This document shows positions 1 through 9,700 of a stretch of 14,427 nt of DNA, piece by piece. The notes under the pieces were generated by a model. That model did not search any database, was not told the DNA's origin, and saw only the letters and a program-made list of their open reading frames with translations. A program made the translations under genes and the position numbers. This stretch comes from SZUA-87 sp041687805 (lineage in GTDB: Bacteria; Actinomycetota; Acidimicrobiia; Acidimicrobiales; Aldehydirespiratoraceae), in assembly GCA_041687805.1 (NCBI GenBank), contig JBDNJK010000123.1, positions 1 to 14,427 of the forward strand, read 5' to 3'. The first letter of the stretch is position 1. Every line of letters begins with the position of its first letter.

Positions 1-629
1 CGGTCGGCAATCGACAGAGCCATGTTGGCGTTCTGCTCGACCATGAAAATGGCCATGCCATCCTCGTGAATCTGCTGGATCAACTCGAAATTGACCTGCA
101 CGAGGGCCGGAGCAAGCCCCATCGAGGGCTCGTCCATCAGCAAAACACGCGGGCGCGCCATCAGTGCTCGGCCCATGGCAACCATTTGCTGCTCACCACC
201 AGACAGGGTGCCGGCCTTCTGGCTGAGACGCTCCTCGACTCTCGGGAAGAGTTCGTAGATGTGTTGCAGATCGGCGGCGATGCCGTCCTTGTCGGTGCGA
301 AGGTAGGCGCCAAGCTCGAGGTTCTCCAGGACTGACAATCGCTTGAACAAGCGTCGATTCTCGGGCACCATCGTGACGCCACGTTCGACCCTGTAGCTGA
401 TCGGCTTGTCGTTGACGACCTCGCCGTCGAGCACCACCTCACCCGAGGTAGGTGTGACCATGCCAAGCAGAGTCTTGAGTGTGGTGGACTTGCCGCTCGC
501 GTTACCACCCAACAGACAAACCATCTCACCCGGGTAGATGGCAAGATCGACATCCTTGAGGATATGAACCGCGCCGTAGTGGGTGTTGATCTTGCGGAAC
601 TCCAGAAGAGCTGTGCCCTTGTCGGTCAT
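1..629 (-). CDS. livF: Branched-chain amino acid ABC transporter ATP-binding protein LivF (partial, C-terminus beyond window)
   Basis: One of two cytoplasmic ATPases that power the branched-chain amino acid (HAAT family) importer encoded upstream. I translated 209 codons from the ATG at 629; the frame is open to base 1, so about 25 C-terminal residues are missing against a usual length near 235. Visible are the Walker A GGNASGKST (residues 41-49), the Q-loop region near VPENRRLF (88-95), the signature LSGGEQQ (142-148), Walker B LLMDEPSMG with D166-E167, and the LivF-typical MVEQN in place of a switch histidine. The start overlaps the livG stop by four bases (ATGA), so translation is probably coupled. 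The Walker A fits GX4GKS but has Ala-Ser where Gly-Ala is usual. Assignment as LivF rather than LivG rests on the EQN motif, short length and last position in the operon. Confidence 0.95.
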   Translation of the reverse strand, partial: MTDKGTALLEFRKINTHYGAVHILKDVDLAIYPGEMVCLLGGNASGKSTTLKTLLGMVTPTSGEVVLDGEVVNDKPISYRVERGVTMVPENRRLFKRLSVLENLELGAYLRTDKDGIAADLQHIYELFPRVEERLSQKAGTLSGGEQQMVAMGRALMARPRVLLMDEPSMGLAPALVQVNFELIQQIHEDGMAIFMVEQNANMALSIAD

Positions 630-1410
630 GAGGCCTCCTCGGCTGGTCGGCCGAGATAGGCCTCGATCACCTGCGGATCGTTGGAAACCTCGTCGTAGCT
701 TCCCTGAGCAATGGTGACGCCGTGGTCGAGCACCACCACACGATCGGACACATCGCGCACCACGCCCATGTCGTGTTCGATCATCACGATGGTGAAGCCC
801 CACTCGCTGCGTAGACGACCAATCAGAGTGGTGAGCTCCGATGATTCTTTTGGGTTCATACCGGCGACGGGCTCGTCGAGAAGAACGAGCCTCGGCTGCG
901 TGGCCATCGCTCGAGCGATTTCGAGCCGACGTCGGTTGGCGTACGAAAGCATGAATGCAGGTTGGTCGAGCCGGTAGCCGGTGAGGCGGGATCCAAAGAA
1001 CGACAGCACTTCTATGCCACGTTCGCGAATCTCCTTCTCTTCTTGCCGGAATGCCTTGGTCTGCAGAAGCGCACCGAGCGCGTGCTGGTGGGTTCGGCAG
1101 TGCTGGGCCACCATCACGTTTTCGAGAATGGTCATGTTGGGGAACAATCTGACGTTCTGGAACGTGCGGCCGATCCCGAGCTCGGTTACCTGATAGGGCT
1201 CCAGCCCCACTATCGACTCGCCGTCCAACCTGATATCGCCGGAAGTGGGGGTCACCAAGTTGGTGATGGCATTGAAAAAGGTGGTCTTGCCGGCACCGTT
1301 GGGGCCGATGACGCTTACGATCTCGCCCTCGTTCACCTCGAAGTTGAGCTCCGACAACGCGTCGAGCCCGCCGAAGGTGATGGTGAGATCGTGGATGGAG
1401 AGAACTGGGC

Positions 1411-1414
<4 letters not shown>
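626..1414 (-). CDS. livG: Branched-chain amino acid ABC transporter ATP-binding protein LivG
   Basis: The second ATPase of the branched-chain amino acid importer, 262 residues, a normal LivG length. Walker A is GPNGAGKTT (37-45), the Q-loop region is GRTFQNVRLF (82-91), Walker B is LVLLDEPVAG with D180-E181, the switch histidine is H214 in MIEHDMG, and the C-terminus has the LivG-type ending EAYLG. The ABC signature is unusual: LSYANRRR (156-163) where most LivG proteins have LSYGxQRR. I chose the ATG at 1414 because it overlaps the livM stop in the ATGA pattern repeated along this operon and gives a standard N-terminus (MSPVLSIHDL). An in-frame upstream start at 1471 would add 19 Arg-rich residues lying inside livM and looks like read-back of livM coding sequence. 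Confidence 0.96.
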
Positions 1415-3197
<1,783 letters not shown>

Positions 3198-3201
<4 letters not shown>

Positions 3202-4322
3202 GCTCGTTCGTCCTCTGAGAGACGCTCACCGAACAAGCCCGAGGGTTTGAACAACAAGACCACCACGAGCGCTGTGAACGCCACCGCGTCTCGAAGTTGC
3301 GAGACACCACTCACCCCAAGCGGTTCGAGAACCAGTTGGGGCCCGAGCGACTCAGCGGCGCCGAGCGACACACCGCCGGCCATCGCCCCACCCAAGTTGC
3401 CGACACCGCCGACGACGGCAGCGGTGAATGCCTTGATGCCAGGAAGGAAGCCGGTGAGGTGTGTGACACCTCGGAAACTGATCCCCCAAAGGATGCCTGC
3501 GATACCAGCCATCGCGCCACCGATGGCGAACGTGAGCACGATCGTTCGATCAACGTTGATACCCATCAGGGCGGCGATTTCTTTGTCTTCTGCCACGGCT
3601 CGCATGGCCTTGCCAGTCTTGGTGCGTTCAACGACCCACCAGAGCACAGCCATCGATACGGCTGCCACCAGCATCACCATGATCTTCGTGCCGGGAACGT
3701 CGAATGTGAGAATCGATCTGTTCTTGGATAGCCACACGGGGAGCTGTGGATACGAGTGGCTACCGGGGCCGAGTAGGCCTAGAACGGCGTTCTGAATGAA
3801 GAAAGAGACACCAATCGAGGTGATTAGAGGAATGAGCCGTGGCGAGTCACGCAACGGTCGATACGCGACACGCTCCATAAGCACGGCCGCTGTAGTCGAC
3901 ACGAGAATCGCAATGATCACGATGATCACAAACGACCCGATGAAGTTGCTCTCCCAGTATCCGGCGTTGGAGAGCTTGGTGGATGCAACGAAGCCCGACA
4001 TGGCGCCGAGCATGAACACTTCACCATGAGCGAAGTTGATGAAGCCCAATACGCCGTAGACCATCGAATACCCAAGGGCGATCAGGCCGTACATCGAGCC
4101 TTGAGCTACTCCGGTGACAATCAGTCCCTTGAGCTGAGGGGCGGTGAGGCCCGTGGCATCGGGGTTTCGCCATCGAGCGAATGCGTTGTCGACACTTATC
4201 TGCTGAGCGACAAACGCCACCAATCCCGCTGCGATCAACGCGATCAGCGTTACCCGCAGAACCGTGAGAAATCGGTCGACCCAACTCACACGCCGGGCCG
4301 CGCTCACCCTGACTGCTGTCAT
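3198..4322 (-). CDS. livH: Branched-chain amino acid ABC transporter permease LivH
   Basis: Partner permease of LivM, 374 residues against about 300 for E. coli LivH. The extra length is N-terminal: one hydrophobic helix (about 21-40) followed by a roughly 25-residue extracytoplasmic stretch before the canonical permease begins near residue 62. Family hallmarks are GLIALGYSMVYGVLGFINFAHGE (read across 79-101), the coupling loop TGKAMRAVAEDKEIAALMGI (236-255), and the Gly-rich AAVVGGVGNLGGAMAGG (301-317). The ATG at 4322 is preceded by GGGGGA only three bases away, a short but usable ribosome site. The gene is separated from livK by 97 bases that contain a perfect 42-base palindrome, whereas livH, livM, livG and livF overlap without gaps. 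It probably shares the livK transcript with its expression set partly by that stem. Confidence 0.95.
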
Positions 4323-4365
4323 ATGTCCCCCGAATAGTTTTGGACATTACCTGTGGCATCGCGCC

Positions 4366-4407
4366 GACCGGCCCGATGAGAGCGCATGCGCTCTCATCGG
4401 GCCGGTC
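4366..4407 (-). terminator. Perfect 42-base palindrome between livK and livH (attenuator or mRNA-stabilising stem)
   Basis: Positions 4366-4407 equal their own reverse complement at every base, beginning GACCGGCCCGATGAG and centred on GCATGC. As RNA this gives a stem of about 19 bp with a 4-base loop. It begins 13 bases after the livK stop codon. No run of U follows in the livH direction, so it is not a textbook intrinsic terminator. Binding-protein genes of ABC operons are often followed by such stems, which protect the upstream message or reduce read-through so the binding protein is made in excess. That role is inferred here. Confidence 0.8.
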
Positions 4408-4419
4408 AAGCGAAGTGCT

Positions 4420-5784
4420 TTACGCCGGAGCGAATTCGAAGACGACGTTGGCCTTCGAGGCCTCGATGTTGGTGGAATCGAGGTGCTGGATCACGGTGAT
4501 CCTCTGTGATCCACAATCACCGAAAGCGTCGCAGCTCAGCGTGCCGATCAGGCCCGAGAAGTCGGTGACGCTGTTGAGGTAGGCACGCACGCCGGCACGA
4601 GAGATCGTGAGGGTGCCACCGTCGTCAGACGAAGCGTTCTTGATGGCATCAAGCAGCAACACCGTGGCATCGTAGCTGTGGGCCCAGAACGCAGATGACG
4701 GGGCCTGGCCGTAAGCAGCTTGGTAGGCAGCCAAGAAGTCATTGGCGGTCTTGCCCGTCGACTGGTTGGTATTGTCGCCATAACGTGTGTCAGGACCAGA
4801 GAAATACATTCCCTCGGACTCCGGGATCGCCATGAAGCCGTCGACGAGAAGACCATCAGCGGCCATCAGAATGACATTCTCGAGCCCAGGCACGCCGTGG
4901 GCCTGCTGAGCAATGAAGTCGCCTTCTGGCTGGAAGATCGGGAAGAAGATCAGCTCAGGTGAACCCGAAGCAATGCCGGTGAGTACCGGCACCATGTCGG
5001 CGTCGCCCTTGTTGACAGCGGCGAATCCGGTGACGGTTCCGCCCAACTTCTCGAAAGCGTTGCTGAAGGCCGAAGCCAAACCGTTGGTGTAGGGGTCGCC
5101 GTCGTGGATGGCAGCAACCTTGGTTAGACCAAGCTCGTTGAACGCGAACGTGGCAGCAGCCTCGCCCTGGAACAAGTCGTTGTGAGCGGTTCGGTAGTAA
5201 CCCGGAAGCCAGTTGTCGCCGGCGTTGCCCTGAAGATCAGAGGTGAGCGCTGGTGAGGTATTGGATCCGGAGATCATCACCATGCCAGCCTCCGAAACCA
5301 AAGGAGCCGCAGCAACTCCAGCACCGGAACACGACGTCCCGATCAAACCGAGAACCTGCTCGTCAGCGACGATGGTCTGGGCGGCAGCCTGGCCGCCATC
5401 AGCAGAACAAAGATCGTCGAGGCCAGTGCCCATGTTGACGCTATGGCCGGCAATCTGGCCATAGTCCTGGATAGCCAGGGTGGTGGCACGCTCCTCGGGA
5501 ATACCCAAGAACGCAACGTCGCCTGTGATGGCCTGGAGCGAACGAATCTGAATATCTTCACCCTCGCCGACGGTAACCAGACCGAGCGAATCGTCGAGAG
5601 TGTCAGCCGGAGCGGCCGTGGTCGCCGGAGCGTCGTCGGTCGCCGGAGCGGCCGTAGTGGCCGGAGCGTCCGTAGTGGCGTTCGAGCTCGACGATGTCGA
5701 GCCGGAATCGCCGCAAGCCGCGGCAATGAGTGTGAAAGACGCCAAGATGCTCAAGAGCACCAAGAGTCTGCGTGATGACTTCAT
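4420..5784 (-). CDS. livK: Branched-chain amino acid ABC transporter substrate-binding lipoprotein LivK-type
   Basis: Extracytoplasmic receptor that delivers ligand to LivH/LivM; 454 residues, first gene of the operon. The N-terminus is a lipoprotein signal: KSSRR, a hydrophobic core, then LIAAAC with C24 as the lipid-anchored cysteine. A low-complexity tether (25-62) includes four copies of a TTDAPA-like hexapeptide. The remainder is a type-1 periplasmic binding fold, with the pattern C126...GTSCSGAG (C152, likely disulfide with C126) and the ligand-loop region SGSNTSPALT (about 171-180) typical of Liv receptors in Gram-positive bacteria. I chose the ATG at 5784 because GGAGGGG lies 8 bases upstream and because it puts the signal peptide at the N-terminus; an upstream in-frame start at 5826 would add 14 polar residues ahead of it. 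The exact ligand (Leu/Ile/Val or another amino acid or amide) cannot be read from the sequence. Confidence 0.94.
   Translation of the reverse strand: MKSSRRLLVLLSILASFTLIAAACGDSGSTSSSSNATTDAPATTAAPATDDAPATTAAPADTLDDSLGLVTVGEGEDIQIRSLQAITGDVAFLGIPEERATTLAIQDYGQIAGHSVNMGTGLDDLCSADGGQAAAQTIVADEQVLGLIGTSCSGAGVAAAPLVSEAGMVMISGSNTSPALTSDLQGNAGDNWLPGYYRTAHNDLFQGEAAATFAFNELGLTKVAAIHDGDPYTNGLASAFSNAFEKLGGTVTGFAAVNKGDADMVPVLTGIASGSPELIFFPIFQPEGDFIAQQAHGVPGLENVILMAADGLLVDGFMAIPESEGMYFSGPDTRYGDNTNQSTGKTANDFLAAYQAAYGQAPSSAFWAHSYDATVLLLDAIKNASSDDGGTLTISRAGVRAYLNSVTDFSGLIGTLSCDAFGDCGSQRITVIQHLDSTNIEASKANVVFEFAPA
5605..5676 (-). repeat. Four tandem 18-base repeats encoding the LivK lipoprotein tether
   Basis: LivK residues 37-60 read TTDAPA, TTAAPA, TDDAPA, TTAAPA: four hexapeptide copies from four diverged 18-base units, visible on the plus strand as recurring GCCGGAGCG blocks. 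The stretch sits between the lipidated cysteine and the folded receptor, so it likely acts as a flexible tether through the cell wall. Such repeats can change copy number by slippage without breaking the frame. Confidence 0.8.
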
Positions 5785-5792
5785 ATGTGAAT

Positions 5793-5799
5793 CCCCTCC
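5793..5799 (-). promoter_or_regulatory. Ribosome binding site of livK
   Basis: On the minus strand GGAGGGG lies 8 bases before the ATG at 5784. It supports that start over the in-frame ATG at 5826. Confidence 0.75.
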
Positions 5800-5852
5800 A
5801 TTGGGAACGACGGTTTTGAACGGCACCGCTTAGCCGGGTATAACGGTCATGG

Positions 5853-5858
5853 AGTATA
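5853..5858 (-). promoter_or_regulatory. Candidate -10 element of the livKHMGF operon
   Basis: In the 114-base gap between the araC-type gene and livK, the minus strand reads TATACT, five of six matches to TATAAT and in one of the few AT-rich spots of the region. Transcription starting about 7 bases on would give a leader of roughly 60 bases. No convincing -35 hexamer sits 16-18 bases upstream. GGGTCTATA and, about 12 bases further on, TATACCC form an imperfect inverted repeat over the same site that could be an operator. Alternatively livK could be read through from the regulator gene upstream. Confidence 0.4.
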
Positions 5859-5898
5859 GACCCAGTGCCCAAGGTCACCTCCATCCGAGTTTCATTCG

Positions 5899-6648
5899 TT
5901 AGACATCGGCGTTGCGCCGCGACTCCGAACGAAACAACGCTGGAGTCTCACCCGTGTGGCGCGAAAAGTGTCGAGAGAAACTCGCTTGGTCGTAAAAACC
6001 CGTTGTTGCGGCAATCTCTGCGACCGTCTGATCAGTGCGCCGCAGCAGTCGAGCTGCGGCATCGACTCTCACCCTTGTCACATACTGTGAGGTGCTCAGA
6101 CCGAACACTTTCTTCATTCGTCGCTCCAGCTGGGCTGTCGAACACCCTGCAATTGCTGCCAGGTCCGCCACCGTGATCTTCTCGGTCAATCGTTCGCGAA
6201 CTGCGGTCACCACAAACTCGAGCGACTCAGGGGCGATCCCGCGTTCACGGGGCGTGCGCAGATCACGGCTCACACTCACCAGCCCCAAGACAGAGTGGTC
6301 TTGACGTGCGTGAAGAGGAAGTTTGGTTGTGAGATACCAACCAGTCGAACCGTTGGGGCGGCGAATCAATTCCAGAGCGTCGCGCAGCGCCGAGTCGGTG
6401 GTTATCACTCTGTGATCTTGTTGTTCATACCGTTGGGCCAACGGCAACGGGAAGAGATCGAGAGCAGTTGCGCCAAGTACCTCGCGTTTGGAGCGACGCC
6501 CTGAACGGTGCACGAACGCCGTGTTGACCTTGGTGTAGCGGCCGTCTAGCCCTTTGCAGCAGAACATCACATCCACGAGCGAATCGAACAGGGCGAGGTA
6601 CTGGACCTCGCCGTCGACGACATCAGGTTTGTCGATCTCAGTCACCAT
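5899..6648 (-). CDS. PAS domain-AraC family transcriptional regulator, divergent from putA
   Basis: DNA-binding regulator of about 249 residues with a sensor and an output domain. Residues about 16-130 look like a PAS fold (FDSLVDVMFCCKGLDGRYTKVN, then LDLFPLP, and the closing strand VLGLVSVSRDLR). Residues about 150-245 are an AraC double helix-turn-helix: the first around VADLAAIAGCSTAQLERRMK (160-179), the second around VAEIAATTGFYDQASFSRHF (209-228). The start is uncertain: ATG 6648 leaves 53 bases to putA and matches where the domain begins, but ATG 6699 is in frame, has AAGGA about 9 bases upstream, and would add 17 residues while leaving 2 bases to putA. It lies upstream of livK on the same strand and back-to-back with putA. 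Control of putA, and possibly of the liv operon, is inferred from position only. The signal sensed by the PAS domain is unknown. Confidence 0.88.
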   Translation of the reverse strand: MVTEIDKPDVVDGEVQYLALFDSLVDVMFCCKGLDGRYTKVNTAFVHRSGRRSKREVLGATALDLFPLPLAQRYEQQDHRVITTDSALRDALELIRRPNGSTGWYLTTKLPLHARQDHSVLGLVSVSRDLRTPRERGIAPESLEFVVTAVRERLTEKITVADLAAIAGCSTAQLERRMKKVFGLSTSQYVTRVRVDAAARLLRRTDQTVAEIAATTGFYDQASFSRHFSRHTGETPALFRSESRRNADV

Positions 6649-6701
6649 TGGTGCGCCGATCGTACAAGACCGAATGGCGACGATGGGAGGACGATGCATC
6701 C
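6649..6701. promoter_or_regulatory. Divergent promoter/operator region between the PAS-AraC regulator and putA
   Basis: These 53 bases separate the start codons of two divergent genes and must hold or overlap both promoters. I see GGGAGGA at 6685-6691 as the putA ribosome site but no confident -10/-35 pair. The putA promoter may extend into the 5' end of the regulator gene. Confidence 0.4.
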
Positions 6702-9700
6702 ATGGACATCCTTAGGCAACTCCCGGATCACGCTCACGACTTGCTGGCTGACAATGATGGTGATGCGCTCGCTGACCCAGCGGTCGAGCTGGCTCGGGAC
6801 TGGCTGCGCCGGGCCGAGGTCTCCGAGAGCCGCAACGAACGAACCATGGCTCACCGGATGGCTGCCCTCGTCAGCGAAACGACCGACGTGGAATTCACCA
6901 TGGCATACGTCGACCGCGTGGCCCGTCACCGTTCTCATCGACTTGCCGCCATCCAACTTCGAGAGTTGGTGGCCGACTCGCAGACACCAAAGTTCTTGGG
7001 GCCGATCGATCGAACCATGCTCAAGACGGGGGCCCGAATCGCCACGGTGATCCCAAGCATCGCCATGCCAATCGCCCGCCGACGGATGCGCAAGCTGGTG
7101 GGCCGAATGGTGATCGATGCCGAGCCGGAAAAGCTCCACCCTCACCTGGCAGGTCGGAGAGCCGAACACTTCGCTCTCAACGTGAACCTCCTCGGCGAGG
7201 CCGTACTCGGCGAGACAGAGGCCGACAGGCGCCTTGATCGCACGATCTCACTGATCGATCAACCCGACATCGACTACGTGTCGGTGAAGGTGTCGGGGAT
7301 TACCAGCCAAATCGACTTGTGGTCATTCGACGACTCCCTGGAACACGTGATGGATCGGCTTCGCAAGATCTTCACTCATTCGGCTCAGAGCAACCCTGCG
7401 ACATTCATCAACCTCGACATGGAGGAGTATCACGACCTGGAGATCACCATTCGAGCATTCACCGAACTGCTCGACGAATCCGAATTCACCTCGCTCGACG
7501 CCGGAATCGTCATTCAGGCCTACGTGCCAGAGTCGTTCGACGCCATCGTCAGACTTGTCGAGTGGGCCAATGCCAGACAGAGCCCAGGAGCCGGCGACAT
7601 CAAGATCCGGCTGGTCAAGGGAGCAAACCTGGCCATGGAGCGTGTCGATGCGGCGATCCACGGTTGGACCCAGGCGCCCTACTCGACAAAATCCGAGGTC
7701 GATGCCAACTACAAGCGGTGCCTTGATTGGATGTTCACCCCCGAGCATCTCTGCGCCGTGCGAGTGGGCGTGGCCAGCCACAACCTGTTCGACATTGCGT
7801 GGGCCAAACTTCTGGCCGACAAACGCGAAGTCGCCGACCGCGTCGGCTTCGAGATGCTCCAAGGAATGGCGCCAGCCCAGTCACGAACAGTTCGTGACGA
7901 CACCGGTGCGCTCCTGCTCTACACACCGATAGTCGAACAGCAAAACTTCGATGTGGCGATCAGCTATCTGATCCGTCGACTCGAAGAAAACACCGCTCCC
8001 GACAACTTCCTGCGACATCTGTTCGGCCTCGCGCCCGACAGTGCCGAGTTTGAGGACCAGGCACAGCGATTTCGAGCGTCGGTTTTGGCTCGTCACTCGA
8101 TCTCGTCGGAAAGTCGCCGCCACCGTGTGATGCCACAAATCGAGATCGGCTTCACCAATCACCCGACGACCGATGTGTCTCAACTGTTGGTCCAGGCATG
8201 GCTCACCGAAGTCCGGGCGATCAAGCCCACGTCATGCAGAGCCGCGATGATCACCAACCCAGACCTGATCGACAAGGTCATCAGCAGCGGGCGTCAGGCT
8301 CAGCGTGGATGGTGGGAGATGGGTTCCGCTCGACGCCGAGAGCTCCTCTGGCGAGCGGCCGACGAGATTGAACTACGGCGTGGCGATCTCCTTGCGACGA
8401 TGGCCGCCGAAGCCAACAAGGTGTTCGTCGAGTCTGATTCCGAGGTGACCGAGGCGATCGACTTCGCCCGTTGGTACGCCGATCAGGGACGTGAACTCGA
8501 GACAACCGACGGAGCCAACTTCTCGCCGCTTGGCGTAGTAGCAGTGATTCCGCCATGGAACTTCCCGGTTGCCATTCCCGCGGGCGGCACGTTTGCGGCA
8601 CTCGCGGCCGGCAATTCGGTCGTCCTCAAACCCACCCAGGAAACGCCACGATGCGCCGAGATCATTGCTGAGTCGTGCTGGGCGGCGGGTATCCCTCGGG
8701 ACGTTCTTCAGTTCGTACGGACACCCGACGACGACACCGGACGGCGACTAGTCACATCAGCCGATGGTGTGATCCTCACCGGGTCGTGGGACACCGCACG
8801 TATGTTCCGTTCCTGGAAACCCAACATGCGACTGTTCGCCGAGACCAGCGGCAAGAACGCGCTCATCATCACTCCACAAGCCGATTTCGATCTGGCGGTC
8901 GCCGACCTCGTCCACTCGGCGTTCGGCCACGTTGGCCAGAAGTGCTCAGCCGCGAGCTTGGCCATTCTCGTGGCAGGCACCTACGACGACGAGCGGTTCC
9001 GTCGACAGTTGGTCGATGCCGTATCAAGTCTCAGGGTCGGGCCGGCGTCTGATCCAGCCACACGCGTCGGGCCGACAATCGGCACTGTCACTGGCAAGTT
9101 GGAGCGAGCGTTGACGGAACTCGACGAAGGCGAACGCTGGCTGCTGGAGCCTCGCTGCCTCGACGATGCCCGCTCCCTCTGGTCGCCAGGCATTCGACTT
9201 GGCGTCAAGGAAGGGTCGTGGTTTCAACAGACAGAGTGTTTCGGGCCGGTGCTCGGACTCGTGCACGCCGACACTCTTGACGATGCCATCCGCATCCAGA
9301 ACTCGTCGCCGTACGGTCTCACCGGAGGCATCCACACGCTCGACCGACGGGAAATCGACGAGTGGACACGGCAGGTCGAGGTGGGGAACGCCTACGTCAA
9401 CCGTGGGATCACAGGCGCAATCGTCAATCGTCAACCCTTCGGCGGGTGGAAACGATCGTCGGTCGGCCCAGGAGCCAAGGCTGGCGGGCCCGACTACCTG
9501 CTGCAACTCGGTGATTGGCGTCGCGATCCCGAATCGCGGAAGCGGCCCGATCCCGACGGCGGAGACCAGGTTGTCGGAAACGATGATGCTGCCGAATGGG
9601 CCGAGAGGTATTGCGTCGACCACGACCCAAGCGCGTTGTTCTGCGAGTCGAATGTCCACCGATATCTCGCCGTACCGAGGATGGTGCTGAGGATCTCGGC

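Noticed and set aside
3247..3795. Open frame of 182 codons opposite livH
   Set aside because: Antisense to a secure permease gene; composition (Thr/Pro/Ala/Ile-rich) reflects the complementary codons of a membrane protein.
5600..5680. CRISPR-like short repeats
   Set aside because: The units are contiguous, in frame and encode a low-complexity tether; there are no spacers or cas genes.
6648..6701. TTG start extending PutA by 18 residues
   Set aside because: The added stretch is intergenic in character, and ATG 6702 has a good ribosome site about 10 bases upstream.
7323..7862. Open frame of 179 codons inside putA on the minus strand
   Set aside because: It overlaps the proline dehydrogenase barrel, whose motifs are continuous in the plus-strand frame.
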